Shown: positions 51,313-60,552, numbered from the stretch's first letter. The stretch is DNA of 64,000 nucleotides from CAJBVW01 sp964457335 (GCA_964457335.1 CAYWGD010000011.1:37455-101454); one strand, 5' to 3'. A program made the numbers and translations. The notes: a model not told the origin generated them from the letters alone.

Positions 51313-52368
51313 ATGCTTCTTCCCAGCCTCCGGACGTACGACGAGGACGCGGTCGCCCGCGCGCGGGCCCACCTCGACCGGCTCACGAAGCCGCCCGGGA
51401 GCCTCGGAAAGCTCGAGCACCTCGCGGCCTGGTGGTGCGGCGCGACCGGGTACCCGGCCCGCGTCCCGGCGCGGGCGCGGCTCTACACCTTCGCGGGCGA
51501 CCACGGCGTGACGGCGGAGGGCGTGAGCCCGTACCCGTCGGCCGTGACCGTGCAGATGGTGCGGAATTTCCTCGCGGGCGGGGCCGCGGTGAACGTGTTC
51601 GCGCGGCACCACGCGGTGGAGCTCGTGGTCGTGGACGTGGGGGTCGCGGGGGACCTCGCGGGCGCCGCGGACACCGAGCACGCCCGGTTCCTCGACCGGC
51701 GGGTGCGCCCGGGCACGGGGAACTTCGTCCGCGAGCTCGCCATGACGCGGGACGAGGCGGAGCGCGCCGTGAACGTGGGCATCGCGCTCGCGCGGCAGGC
51801 GGCGGCCGAGGGCGTCGAGATCCTCGGCGCGGGCGAGATGGGCATCGGCAACACGACCTCGGCGGCCGCGGTGCTCTCCGCGGTCGCGGCCATGCCCGGC
51901 AAGCTCACCGCGGGCCGCGGCACCGGCGTCGACGACGCGGGCCTGAAGCGGAAGGTCGAGGCGATCGACGCGGGCATCGCGCGGCACGACCCGGGGCGGG
52001 AGGACGGCGTCGCGATCCTCTCCGCGGTGGGCGGGCTCGAGATCGCCGCGATCGCCGGGCTCTGCATCGGGGGCGCCGAGGTGGGCGTCCCGGTGCTCCT
52101 CGACGGCTTCATCTCGACGGCGGGCGGCCTCGTCGCGTCGGTCCTGGCGCCCGGGAGCGTGCCCTTCTTCGCGGTGTCGCACCGCAGCGCGGAGAACGCG
52201 CACTGGGCGATGAGCCGCTACCTGCGCAAGGAGCCGCTCCACGACCTCGACCTGAAGCTGGGGGAGGGGACCGGGGCCGTGCTCGCCATCGACAGCGTGC
52301 GCCTCGCGGCCAGGGTGCTCCGCGAGATGGCGACGTTCGAGAGCGCCGGCGTGTCCGACCGCGCGTAG
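51313..52368 (+). CDS. cobT: Nicotinate-nucleotide--dimethylbenzimidazole phosphoribosyltransferase
   Basis: 351 residues, the usual length. It transfers phosphoribose from nicotinate mononucleotide to the lower-ligand base of cobamides. KPPGSLGKLEHLA, FAGDHGVTAEGVSPYPS, GEMGIGNTTSAAA and SHRSAENAH are the conserved blocks, and E318 in KLGEGTGA is the catalytic base (E317 in Salmonella CobT). The 24 bases before it are too short for a cobalamin riboswitch, and no other cobamide gene is near. Divergent from the membrane protein. Confidence 0.95.
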   Translation: MLLPSLRTYDEDAVARARAHLDRLTKPPGSLGKLEHLAAWWCGATGYPARVPARARLYTFAGDHGVTAEGVSPYPSAVTVQMVRNFLAGGAAVNVFARHHAVELVVVDVGVAGDLAGAADTEHARFLDRRVRPGTGNFVRELAMTRDEAERAVNVGIALARQAAAEGVEILGAGEMGIGNTTSAAAVLSAVAAMPGKLTAGRGTGVDDAGLKRKVEAIDAGIARHDPGREDGVAILSAVGGLEIAAIAGLCIGGAEVGVPVLLDGFISTAGGLVASVLAPGSVPFFAVSHRSAENAHWAMSRYLRKEPLHDLDLKLGEGTGAVLAIDSVRLAARVLREMATFESAGVSDRA

Positions 52369-52381
52369 GCGCGGCCCGCGA

Positions 52382-53590
52382 TCAGGGCCCCCCGCCGAGC
52401 GCCGCGCGGATCTGGTCGGGCCGCTCGTCCAGGAAGGCGAAGAAGTCCTCCCGCGCGGAGACGCAGGCGTCGCCGACGGCCTCCGCGCGCGGATCCTCCA
52501 GGCAGTCCGACTGCGTGCGGTCGGCGATGGCCTCGATCTTCGTGCGCCAGTGCGGGTCTCCGAGCACATCGGCGGCGGCCGAGAGGCTGGCGCGGAGCTC
52601 GGCGTCGCACGCGGGATCGTTCCGACAGTCCTGCCAGAGCCGCGCGCTCCAGTCGTCCAGCGGATCCACCTCCTCCTGGAAGGCCTGGTCCGGGCCCCAC
52701 GGCAACATCGTGAAGCGGCCGCTCTCCGGGTCCTGCCAGAGGAAGAAGTTGTTGTTCCAGGTGACGTAGCCGTCGTCGTTCCCGCTCACGAGCTCGGTCG
52801 CGAAGGCGTCGAGGAGCCGCTCGCGGTCGAAGCGCGCCTCGAGCACCGCGCCGCGGGCGTTCCACGGGGCGGCGTCGAGCTCGTCGAGCAGCGCGTAGAG
52901 CGTCGCGTAGGGGTCCGCGAGCCCGCCGTCGCGCACCACGACGAAGTCGTCGATGAGGGAGTCCTCGAGGTCGTCCATCTCGCCCTCGAAGAGCACGCCG
53001 CCCTCCTGCCCGAAGTGGTGGCGGAGCACGTCGACGTCGACCTTGTCGACCACGCCGTAGAGCCCGAACGGCTCGCCGTTCACCGTCACCCGCGCGTAGC
53101 CGTGGCGCGGGCCGGCGAGGTCGCGCGCCGCGAAGAGCTCGTAGGCGGCGTGCTCCCCGAGCATGGAGCGGTCCTGGACGAGGTTGTTGAGGTGCAGCCG
53201 CCGCAGCCCGTGCAGCGGCTCGCCCCCGAAGCCCTCGAAGTCGAGGGTGAAGGACGGCTTCTGGTCGATGGTCCGGAAGGACCCCATGCCCCCCTTGAGC
53301 CGCACGCCGACGGGCTGCTCGACGCCCTCGAAGGTGAAGGTCCCCTCGACGTCGGGCGGGCTCTCCGCGGCCGAGCGCGCGAGGCCGGCGATGGCCGCGG
53401 CGTCGAGCGTGAGCGCGACCTCCACGGGTCGGTCGCCGAAGAGGCGCTTGAGCGGGTCGGGGTCCGCGGACGCGGTGTCGGGCGAGGGGACGGAGCGGCC
53501 CTCCCCGTGGCCCTCGTGGCCCTCGTGGCGGCCGTCGGCGCCGGGCGGCCACCCGTCGGCATGGCAGGCGAGCAGGAACAACCAGGTCAT
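52382..53590 (-). CDS. CotH-family protein kinase, lipoprotein
   Basis: 402 residues. MTWLFLLACHADG is a lipoprotein signal (Cys9), followed by a His-rich stretch (RHEGHEGHGEG) that could bind metal. VGVRLKGGMGSFRTIDQKPS, LRRLHLNNLVQDRSMLGEH, YGVVDKVDVDVLRHHFG and MLPWGPDQAFQE follow the CotH kinase order, with Asp of WGPD as the metal ligand and a Lys in the first block for ATP. CotH proteins phosphorylate spore coat or other surface proteins and are found in both spore-forming and myxobacterial genomes. It probably acts outside the cytoplasm. Confidence 0.82.
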   Translation of the reverse strand: MTWLFLLACHADGWPPGADGRHEGHEGHGEGRSVPSPDTASADPDPLKRLFGDRPVEVALTLDAAAIAGLARSAAESPPDVEGTFTFEGVEQPVGVRLKGGMGSFRTIDQKPSFTLDFEGFGGEPLHGLRRLHLNNLVQDRSMLGEHAAYELFAARDLAGPRHGYARVTVNGEPFGLYGVVDKVDVDVLRHHFGQEGGVLFEGEMDDLEDSLIDDFVVVRDGGLADPYATLYALLDELDAAPWNARGAVLEARFDRERLLDAFATELVSGNDDGYVTWNNNFFLWQDPESGRFTMLPWGPDQAFQEEVDPLDDWSARLWQDCRNDPACDAELRASLSAAADVLGDPHWRTKIEAIADRTQSDCLEDPRAEAVGDACVSAREDFFAFLDERPDQIRAALGGGP

Positions 53591-53647
53591 ACCTGGAATC
53601 TGGAGCCCGCCCGGGCGAACGGCGAGCCTCCCCCTCCCCGCGTGCGC

Positions 53648-54691
53648 CTACGTGCTCGCACCGACCTGGCTCGCCGGCTCCAGCCGATCGGCCTGCGCGC
53701 GCAGGGCGGCCAGCGAGAAGCCCTCCTTCCACGAGAGCAGCGCCCCCGCCGACGCCACGGGCACGAAGCTCACGGCCCAGAACACGATGGCGAAGGCCTG
53801 CGCGGGCGCGGGGTCGAGGCCCCAGAGCACGAGCGTGGTCTCGATCGCCACGTGGAACACCCCGAAGAAGCCCGGCGCCTGCGGGAGCGCGACGGTCAGC
53901 GCGATGGCGACGGTCATGAAGCAGGCGGCCGCGAAGGGGAGATCGATCGAGAAGGCCTGGAACAACACGTAGATGGAGATGGAACCGTTGAGCCAGTGCA
54001 CGAGGGAGAGCGCGCCGGCCTCCCACAACGCCCGGCGGGAGCGCACGCTCGCGAGGCCCTTCACGAAGCCGTCGAAGAGGAAGAGGAAGCGATCGGCCAC
54101 GGGCGGCGGCGCGATCGACACGATGCGCGCGAACAGGCTCCGCGCGGCCTCCTCGCGGGAGGCGAGGACGAGGAAGATGCCGAGCCCGACCACCCCGGCG
54201 ACGCCGAAGACGCTCCCGTAGAGCTTCAGGTTCCACACGAGCTCGCCGTGAGCCTCGGCGTTCGCCGGGAGGATCAGCACCATGATGACGAGCACGCTGA
54301 CCAGCCCGAGGATGTCGAACACGCGCTCGATGACCGCGATCGTGACGAGCGGCAGGACCGGCGTGCCCGTCTCCCGGGAGCCGAGCCAGGGGCGCGCGAG
54401 GTCGCCGGCGCGGAAGGGGAGGACCACGTTGAGGCTCATCCCGATGACGGTCGCGACGAACAGGCGCCACGCCCGGGCCGCCGGCGCCAGCGGCCGGAGC
54501 AGCACCTTCCAGCGGAGGGTGCGGATGATGAACTCGGTGAAGAGCACCGCCGCGGAGAGCAGCACCAGCGGCAGGTCCACGCCGCGCAGCGCGCGCGCCA
54601 CGTCCCCCCAGTGCGCGTCCAGGACGAACCAGAGGGTGAAGCCGACGCTGACGATCAGCCCCGGAAGCAGGCGCAGGAGGCGCTTCGGCAC
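53648..54691 (-). CDS. YbhN/UPF0104-like membrane protein (flippase-type, LPG-synthase TM region)
   Basis: 347 residues from GTG, with about eight membrane helices. FTEFIIRTLRWKVLLRPLAP, MSLNVVLPFRAGDLARPWLG and LPQAPGFFGVFHVAIE are the conserved blocks of the UPF0104/lysylphosphatidylglycerol synthetase TM family (TIGR00374), with an Arg/Gly-rich loop. Members are thought to move lipids or lipid-linked sugars across the membrane. Candidate -10 box TATGGT six bases before the start. Confidence 0.82.
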   Translation of the reverse strand: MPKRLLRLLPGLIVSVGFTLWFVLDAHWGDVARALRGVDLPLVLLSAAVLFTEFIIRTLRWKVLLRPLAPAARAWRLFVATVIGMSLNVVLPFRAGDLARPWLGSRETGTPVLPLVTIAVIERVFDILGLVSVLVIMVLILPANAEAHGELVWNLKLYGSVFGVAGVVGLGIFLVLASREEAARSLFARIVSIAPPPVADRFLFLFDGFVKGLASVRSRRALWEAGALSLVHWLNGSISIYVLFQAFSIDLPFAAACFMTVAIALTVALPQAPGFFGVFHVAIETTLVLWGLDPAPAQAFAIVFWAVSFVPVASAGALLSWKEGFSLAALRAQADRLEPASQVGAST

Positions 54692-54697
54692 GAGCGG

Positions 54698-54703
54698 ACC
54701 ATA
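54698..54703 (-). promoter_or_regulatory. Candidate -10 hexamer of a leaderless gene
   Basis: TATGGT on the minus strand preceded by GG, six bases before the GTG at 54691. No Shine-Dalgarno sequence lies between. Confidence 0.4.
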
Positions 54704-54768
54704 CCACGGTCTTCCGTGGCGCTCGCCGCAGGTCCGCGCTACACGGGCGCGGCTGAGGAGGTGCCGTC

Positions 54769-55761
54769 GTGTCCTACGAGGCCGTCGGGCTCGGAAACGC
54801 CATCATGGACGCGCTCGTGCGCGTCGACGACTCGGTGATCGCCGAGCTCGGCCTGCAGCGTGGGCAGATGCATCCGGTCGATCACCGCGCCTGGCACGCC
54901 GCGTACCAGCGCGTGCACGAGCTGGGCGTCGAGGTCTACTCGGGCGGCTCGTGCGCGAACACGATCCAGACGCTCGGCCTCGTCGGCGCCAAGGTGCTGT
55001 ACTGCGGCCAGGTCGGCGAGGACGCCTTCGGCGAGCTGTACGCCCAGTCGATGCTCGACGCCTGCGGCGCCCACGCGCTCAAGACGACGCGCGACCACGT
55101 CACCGGCAAGTGCCTCGCGCTCATCTCGGCGCGCGACGCCGAGCGCACGATGCTCACCGACCTCGGCGCGGCCGTGCACCTCCCGAAGATCGGCGAGTTC
55201 GCCGACCAGATCCGCAAGGCCCGCCTGCTGCACCTCGAGGGCTACCTGTTCCTCGGCGGCGCGGGGCGGGAGGCGGCGTTCGAGGCGGCCAAGGTCGCGA
55301 AGGAGGCCGGTGTCGCCATCTCCTTCGACGTGGCCGACCCCTTCGTCGCGCACACGATCACCGAGGACATCCGCGGGCTTCTGCGCGACTACGTCGACGT
55401 CTGCTTCCTCAACCGCGAGGAGGCCGAGGTCGTCACCGGCAAGCCGGCGCACGAGGCCGTCGAGATCCTCGGCGCGTGGTGCTCCACCGCGGTCGTCAAG
55501 CTCGGCGGCGAGGGCTCGCTGGTCCGCCAGGACGGCGTCACCCACCGCGTCCAGGCCTTCCCCGTGCAGGTCGCGGACACGACGGGCGCCGGGGACGCCT
55601 ACGCCGGCGGCTTCCTCTACGGCTGGCTCAACGGCTGGCCCCCCGAGCGCGCGGGCGAGCTCGGCTCGCGCGTGGCCGCGCTGACGGTGTCGCAGGTCGG
55701 CGCCGTGTGCCGCGACCGCTCCGGCCTCGCCGCGGCCCGCTCGATGGTGATCGACCGATGA
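54769..55761 (+). CDS. PfkB-family carbohydrate/adenosine kinase
   Basis: 330 residues from GTG, with GAGGAGG about eight bases before. YSGGSCANTIQTLGLVGAKV and YCGQVGEDAFG are PfkB signature 1, and VADTTGAGDAYAGGFLYGWL is signature 2 with the catalytic Asp. The sequence style is close to adenosine/nucleoside kinases (GLGNAIMDALVRVDD at the start). It phosphorylates a sugar or nucleoside with ATP. Its stop overlaps the SIR2-like gene (ATGA), first of a five-gene overlapping run. Confidence 0.9.
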   Translation: MSYEAVGLGNAIMDALVRVDDSVIAELGLQRGQMHPVDHRAWHAAYQRVHELGVEVYSGGSCANTIQTLGLVGAKVLYCGQVGEDAFGELYAQSMLDACGAHALKTTRDHVTGKCLALISARDAERTMLTDLGAAVHLPKIGEFADQIRKARLLHLEGYLFLGGAGREAAFEAAKVAKEAGVAISFDVADPFVAHTITEDIRGLLRDYVDVCFLNREEAEVVTGKPAHEAVEILGAWCSTAVVKLGGEGSLVRQDGVTHRVQAFPVQVADTTGAGDAYAGGFLYGWLNGWPPERAGELGSRVAALTVSQVGAVCRDRSGLAAARSMVIDR

Positions 55762-56549
55762 ACCTGCCGGTCGAGGTCATCGAGGCCGTCAAGGCGAAGC
55801 GCTGCGTGGTGTTCGTGGGCTCGCGCGCGAGCTTCGAGGCCGCGGAGCTCCAGGGCGCCGCGTACCCCGACAACAAGACGCTCGCGCGGGACCTCGGCTG
55901 GAAGAAGCCCAAGGTCGTGCCCGGGCAGAAGCCGAAGCCGGCGATCCCGTCGGTCGAGGAGGGCGCCGCCGCGTACGAGGCGGCCAACGGGCGCGCCGCG
56001 CTCGTGCGGCAGCTCGAGGCGAGCGTGGGCGCGAAGGACGTCGCGCCGACCGCCGCCCACGCGGGCGCGTTGAAGCACTTCCCCATGATCTTCACCACCT
56101 GCGCCGACGACCTGCTCGAGCGCGCGGCGGCGAAGGACGGCGTGCGGCTCGACGTGCTCGGCCGCGGCGACCGCCTGCCGGACATCGATCCGTCCCGGCG
56201 GGTGCTCGTGAAGCTGCGCGGCGGCTTCGAGCGGCCCGACACGCTCGTGCTGACCGGGGCGGACTTCGCGGCCCGCCCGCTCCCCGACGCGCTGAAGAAG
56301 CAGCTCCGGACGCTCATCCGCCAGCAGGTGGTCCTCTTCGTCGGCTACCGGCCGGACGAGGAGGAGTTCGAGCGGCTCTTCGGCGAGCTCTCCGACGCCT
56401 ACGGCGGCGAGCTCCCCCGCTGCCACCTCGCGGCGGCGCAGGGCCCCATCGACGACTACCTCTGGCAGAAGTGGGTCTGGCGCGGGCTCCTGCTCTTCAC
56501 GGCCGATCCGATCGAGTGCCTGACCGAGCTGGAGGCGCGGGTCGGATGA
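55758..56549 (+). CDS. SIR2-like (SIR2_2) domain protein
   Basis: 263 residues. AKRCVVFVGSRASFEAAELQ stands where sirtuins have GAGxS, FTTCADDLLERAAAKDG where they have TTNYDxLLE, and VLVKLRGGFERPDTLVLTG where they have KxHG; GYRPDEEEFERLFGEL closes the domain. This is the SIR2_2 pattern seen in bacterial NAD-consuming defence proteins and in standalone genes. The His of the catalytic pocket (KLHG) is Arg-Gly here, so NADase activity is uncertain. It overlaps the PfkB kinase gene and the FAH gene by ATGA at both ends. Confidence 0.72.
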   Translation: MNLPVEVIEAVKAKRCVVFVGSRASFEAAELQGAAYPDNKTLARDLGWKKPKVVPGQKPKPAIPSVEEGAAAYEAANGRAALVRQLEASVGAKDVAPTAAHAGALKHFPMIFTTCADDLLERAAAKDGVRLDVLGRGDRLPDIDPSRRVLVKLRGGFERPDTLVLTGADFAARPLPDALKKQLRTLIRQQVVLFVGYRPDEEEFERLFGELSDAYGGELPRCHLAAAQGPIDDYLWQKWVWRGLLLFTADPIECLTELEARVG

Positions 56550-57310
56550 TCACCCGGTACGTGCGCGCGTTCTCGCAGGGGGCGCCCTTCTGGGCGGTCG
56601 ACGAGGGCGGCGTGTACCGCGTGCTCAACGCGGCGCCCTGGCGCGGCGGCGTCCCCACCGGGCAGGTGCGCCTCGGGCGCCTCCTCGCGCCGGTGGAGCC
56701 GTCCAAGATCGTCGGGATCGGCCAGAACTACCGCGACCACGCCGCGGAGATGGGCAAGCCCGTCCCCGCCGAGCCGAAGATCTTCCTGAAGGCGCCCTCC
56801 GCCGTCATCGGCCCCGAGGAGCGCATCGAGATCCCGCCCCGCACCACGCGGGTCGACCACGAGGCCGAGCTCGGCGTGGTGATCGGCCGCCGCTGCCGCC
56901 GCGTGTCGGCCGCCGACGCGCTGGACCACGTGTTCGGCTACACCAACGTGAACGACGTGACCGCGCGCGACTTCCAGAAGGCCGACGGCGTGTTCGCCCG
57001 CGCCAAGGGTTTCGACACCTTCTGCCCCGTCGGGCCCGCGATCGTCACCGGCCTCGACCCGCGCGCGCTCCGCGTGCGCTGCACGGTGAACGGGCAGGTC
57101 CGCCAGGACGGGACCACCGCCGACATGGTGTTCGACGTCGCCACGCTGATCGCCTACGTCTCCAGCGTGATGACGCTCGAGCCCGGGGACCTCATCGCCA
57201 CGGGCACGCCCGCCGGCGTCGGACCGCTCGTCGACGGGGATCGCGTGGAGGTCGAGGTCGAGGGCCTGGGCGTGCTCGCGAACCCCGTGGTCGACCGCGA
57301 CGACCGATGA
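56546..57310 (+). CDS. Fumarylacetoacetate hydrolase (FAH) domain protein
   Basis: 254 residues. VGIGQNYRDHAAEMGKPVP, PKIFLKAPSAVIGPEE, DHEAELGVVIG with the metal-binding Glu pair, YTNVNDVTARDFQKAD and ATGTPAGVGPLVDGD are the conserved blocks of the FAH/isomerase/decarboxylase family (YcgM-like). It cleaves or rearranges a beta-keto acid with Mg2+ or Mn2+. The substrate is unknown. ATG overlaps the SIR2-like stop and its own stop overlaps the next ATG. Confidence 0.9.
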   Translation: MITRYVRAFSQGAPFWAVDEGGVYRVLNAAPWRGGVPTGQVRLGRLLAPVEPSKIVGIGQNYRDHAAEMGKPVPAEPKIFLKAPSAVIGPEERIEIPPRTTRVDHEAELGVVIGRRCRRVSAADALDHVFGYTNVNDVTARDFQKADGVFARAKGFDTFCPVGPAIVTGLDPRALRVRCTVNGQVRQDGTTADMVFDVATLIAYVSSVMTLEPGDLIATGTPAGVGPLVDGDRVEVEVEGLGVLANPVVDRDDR

Positions 57311-58215
57311 TCCCCACCGTCGAGGCCTGGCGCAACGCCGCCGTTCTCGGCGGGATCACCGCGGTGCTCGCGATCGTCGCCCGGGTGCGCTCGGGGTGGA
57401 AGTGGTTCCCGGCGCTCGTCATCGCCGGCATCGGGGCCGCGTTCGTGCTCGACGTGGTGGCCACCTCGTGGATGGGCGCCTCGCTCCTGGCGGACGCCCC
57501 CTGGGGCGCCGCGGTGCTGCTGGCCCTCTGGTCCGCGCACGCCGAGTCCCGCTGGCTGCGGGCGCGCTCCTGGCCCGTCGTGGTCCTGGCCACCGCGCTC
57601 CTCGGCGATCGCTTCGTCGCCATGGGCCTCGCGGCGTCCGAGCCCGACCCCGCCCGGCGCGCCCGGCTCGTCCTCGCGGCCAGCGGCGCGTCGCTGATCG
57701 GCGTCACGAGCGGCGCGGCGCCGCTCCTGCTCGGCTGGGGCGGGCTCGAGGCCGTGGCCGTGGGCCTCGTGCTCGCGGTGCTCGGCTACGCGGGCGGCGG
57801 CGACGTGACCCGCGCGAAGCCCGACGCCAAGGCCGCCGGCGCCGCGCTCGTCGTCCCGCTGCTCGGCGCGATCGTCGCGTGGCTCGCGATCGTCGGCGGG
57901 GCGCTCGAGGTCGTCGCCTACGGGATCGAGCAGATCCCGTACCTCGCGATGCCGCGGGGCGACCTCGCGGTGTTCGGCGGCGCGGTCGCCGCGGGCGCGA
58001 TCGGGGACGAGGGGCTCTTCGCGCTGCTCGCCCGCGAGATCGAGCTCCGCGCGCTCTCCCTGCGGGGCGACGCCATCCCGATGGCCCTCCGCGCGGGCCT
58101 CGCGGTGGGCGGGGGATTGCCCCTGCTCCTCGCCACGGGGAGCCGCCTCAGGGTAGGGGTCCCGCTCTGGCTCGCGCAGCTCGGAGTGGTGACCGCATGG
58201 TTGTACTTCCGCTAG
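57307..58215 (+). CDS. Integral membrane protein, unknown
   Basis: 302 residues with about eight hydrophobic segments (AAVLGGITAVLAIVA, ALVIAGIGAAFVLDVV, AVAVGLVLAVLGYAGG, AALVVPLLGAIVAWLAI and others) and short charged loops. Not recognised. The start overlaps the FAH stop by four bases, and the end overlaps the gamma-glutamyltransferase start by 19 bases, so it is firmly part of the operon. Confidence 0.6.
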   Translation: MIPTVEAWRNAAVLGGITAVLAIVARVRSGWKWFPALVIAGIGAAFVLDVVATSWMGASLLADAPWGAAVLLALWSAHAESRWLRARSWPVVVLATALLGDRFVAMGLAASEPDPARRARLVLAASGASLIGVTSGAAPLLLGWGGLEAVAVGLVLAVLGYAGGGDVTRAKPDAKAAGAALVVPLLGAIVAWLAIVGGALEVVAYGIEQIPYLAMPRGDLAVFGGAVAAGAIGDEGLFALLAREIELRALSLRGDAIPMALRAGLAVGGGLPLLLATGSRLRVGVPLWLAQLGVVTAWLYFR

Positions 58216-59768
58216 TCCTGTTCGGCTGCGCGATCGGCGGGAAGCCGCCCGAGCCGCCCGTCGCCGCCCCCACCTCCGGCGCCGTCGCCGCCGACCACCC
58301 GCTCGCCAGCAAGGCGGGCGCCGACGTGCTGCGCGCGGGCGGGAACGCCGTGGACGCCGCGATCGCGGCCGCGCTCTCCTCCGGCGTCGTCCAGCCCACC
58401 GGCTCCGGGCTCGGCGGCGGCGGCTTCGCGGTGGTGTACACGCCCGAGAACGACGCGGTCGTGCTCGACTTCCGCGAAGTCGCGCCCGCGGCGGCCACCC
58501 GCGACATGTTCCTCGCGGAGGGCGCGTCGAGCACGCTCGGCGGGCTCGCCGTGGCCGTCCCGTCCGAGGGCATCGGCCTCGCCGAGCTCCACCGCCGCTT
58601 CGGGCGCGCGCCGCTCGCGACGATCGCCGCACCGGCCATCGCGCAGGCCGCGGACGGCTTCGAGAAGGGGCCGCACCTCGTCGAGGCGCTGCTCAAGGCG
58701 CCGGAGATGAACCTCCTGTTCGGCCCGGCCAGCACGCGCCCGGGGCTCGCGGAGGCGCTGCGCGCGTGGGTCTCCACGGGCGGCGAGGCCTTCCGGAGCG
58801 GGTGGGTCGCGCAGGACCTGGCGGACGGCGCGCGCGCCGCCGGCGGCGTCCTGACCGCCGCGGACATCGCCGCCTACCGGCCCGTCGAGCGCGAGCCGTT
58901 GCGCGGGACCTGGGCGGGCCGCACCGTCCTGACGATGCCGCCGCCTTCCTCCGGCGGCGTGGCGCTCCTGCAGATGCTCGGCGCCACCGAGAACGTCGCG
59001 AGCACCCACTGCGCGGTCGAGGCGGCCAAGCACGCCATGGCCGACCGCGCGGCCTTCGGCGGCGACCCCGGCTTCGTGAAGGTCGACACGACCGCGCTCC
59101 TCGCGCCGGAGCGCGTCGCGGCCATCCGCGCCGACTGCGGCCCGAAGACCTTCCCGCCCGAGCACTACGCCCCGCCGGCCGCGCCGCTCCAGGACGCCGG
59201 CACGCTGCACATCAGCGTCATCGACGCGAGCGGCATGGCGGTCGCGCTCACGACGACGATCAACACGAGCTTCGGCAGCAAGGTCATCGCCCCGAAGAGC
59301 GGCATCGTCCTGAACAACGAGATGGACGACTTCGCCGCCCGCCCGGGCGTTCCGAACGCCTTCGGGCTCGTGCAGGGCGAGGCGAACGCGGTCGCGCCCG
59401 GCAAGCGCCCGCTCTCCAGCATGACGCCTACGATCGTGCTCGGCGCCGACCGAGAGCCCGAGCTCGCGGTGGGCGGGAGCGGCGGCCCGACCATCATCAC
59501 GTCCACCTACCAGGTGATCCGCGGCGTCCTGCACGACGGCGAGACGCCCGAGCAGGCCGTGGCCGACCTGCGCTGGCACCACCAGTGGCTGCCCGACCTG
59601 GTGTTCCTCGAGCCCGCCCACCCCGACCGCGACGCGCTCGTCGCCGCCGGCCACACGATCAAGGACATGCCGGCGTTCTCGGCGGTCCAGGCCGTGCGCC
59701 GCACCCCGACGGGCTTCCAGGCCGCCTCCGATCCGCGGAAGGGCGGGGCGCCGGCGGTCGTACCGTAG
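58197..59768 (+). CDS. ggt: Gamma-glutamyltransferase, lipoprotein-type signal
   Basis: 523 residues. MVVLPLVLFGCAIGG is a lipoprotein-like signal (Cys11). ADHPLASKAGADVLRAGGNA, TGSGLGGGGFAVVY and PSEGIGLAELHRRFG are in the large subunit; GTLHISVIDASGMAVAL contains the autoprocessing nucleophile Thr336; LNNEMDDF and PGKRPLSSMTPTI follow. It cleaves the gamma-glutamyl bond of glutathione outside the cytoplasm. It is last of the five-gene overlapping run, beginning 19 bases before the preceding stop. Confidence 0.92.
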   Translation: MVVLPLVLFGCAIGGKPPEPPVAAPTSGAVAADHPLASKAGADVLRAGGNAVDAAIAAALSSGVVQPTGSGLGGGGFAVVYTPENDAVVLDFREVAPAAATRDMFLAEGASSTLGGLAVAVPSEGIGLAELHRRFGRAPLATIAAPAIAQAADGFEKGPHLVEALLKAPEMNLLFGPASTRPGLAEALRAWVSTGGEAFRSGWVAQDLADGARAAGGVLTAADIAAYRPVEREPLRGTWAGRTVLTMPPPSSGGVALLQMLGATENVASTHCAVEAAKHAMADRAAFGGDPGFVKVDTTALLAPERVAAIRADCGPKTFPPEHYAPPAAPLQDAGTLHISVIDASGMAVALTTTINTSFGSKVIAPKSGIVLNNEMDDFAARPGVPNAFGLVQGEANAVAPGKRPLSSMTPTIVLGADREPELAVGGSGGPTIITSTYQVIRGVLHDGETPEQAVADLRWHHQWLPDLVFLEPAHPDRDALVAAGHTIKDMPAFSAVQAVRRTPTGFQAASDPRKGGAPAVVP

Positions 59769-59861
59769 GGTCGCCCGCTCCGATCTCCGGGCAGCCGGCT
59801 CCGCCGCTGCGGCGACGTCGGTGCCTTCGGGGGGCGGCGGTGGCTCACCAGCCGGTCGGGT

Positions 59862-59900
59862 GGGGGGCGTTGCGGGGGGGCACCCCCCGCCCCAAGAGCA
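59862..59900 (-). repeat. GC-rich hairpin repeat, copy 5
   Basis: Read on the minus strand it begins two bases after the stop of the BMC-domain gene: GCTCTTGGGGCGGGGGG, loop TG, CCCCCCCGCAACGCCCCCC. Closest spacing to a stop codon of all copies. Confidence 0.7.
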
Positions 59901-59901
59901 G

Positions 59902-60552
59902 CTAGTAGAAGACCGCGCCCGGGCCTTCGTTGGCGCGCCCGTCGATCGCCTCGAGGGCCGCGATGGCGGCCTTGGCGGCCTCGGCGATCTCGTCCTCGCT
60001 GCCGCCGAGGTAGAGGCGGCCGAACGCGCCGAAGGACACGATCTCGAGGATGTCGATGTTCGCGGCCTTCTCGGCCTCGTTCGCCGCGATGAGCGCGTAG
60101 CCGGCGGGGTGGCACTCCATGACGTAGAAGGTTTGCCCCTCGTCGATGAAGTTGCCGTGGCGCATGCGGTTCGTCATCTGCGCGTGGTAGCCGGTGATGC
60201 CGGTGATCGTCTGCGCGCTCACGACGCGGGGCTTGAGCCGGTCGGTCTCCTTGAGCGAGAGCGCGTCGAGGACGGCGTCCCCGGCGGCCCGCACCTGCCC
60301 CTGGTCGTAGTGCTGGAGCTGGAGGCAGCCGAACTGGCGCTCGACGATCTGCATGCCGGGCGTGCAGGTGGTCTGCTTGAGCGCGATGTCGGTGACGAGG
60401 TTGATGTCCATCCCCGGCGCGACCTCGAAGAACACGGCCGCCTGGTTCTTGAGGGGCATGTACCCGCGCGAGACGGTGCCGAGGAAGGCCGCCGTCTGGG
60501 GCTGCAGGATGTCGATGTACGTGAAGCAGCGCAGCTCGATGTTCGAAGCCAT
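59902..60552 (-). CDS. Tandem BMC-domain (microcompartment shell-like) protein
   Basis: 216 residues in two similar halves. The second, FYVMECHPAGYALIAANEAE then KAANIDILEIVSFGAFGRLY and LGGSEDEIAEAAKAAIAAL, follows the BMC consensus closely (IExxGxxAAxxAAxxAxKAAxV...G.....GxxxxVxxA). The first, AVFFEVAPGMDINLVTDIAL, then QIVERQFGCLQLQHYDQGQV and RAAGDAVLDAL, is a more divergent copy. This is the size and plan of BMC-T trimeric shell proteins, whose pores can gate or hold an Fe-S cluster. No other microcompartment gene is in the window. The ferredoxin gene is 35 bases upstream on the same strand. Confidence 0.72.
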   Translation of the reverse strand: MASNIELRCFTYIDILQPQTAAFLGTVSRGYMPLKNQAAVFFEVAPGMDINLVTDIALKQTTCTPGMQIVERQFGCLQLQHYDQGQVRAAGDAVLDALSLKETDRLKPRVVSAQTITGITGYHAQMTNRMRHGNFIDEGQTFYVMECHPAGYALIAANEAEKAANIDILEIVSFGAFGRLYLGGSEDEIAEAAKAAIAALEAIDGRANEGPGAVFY

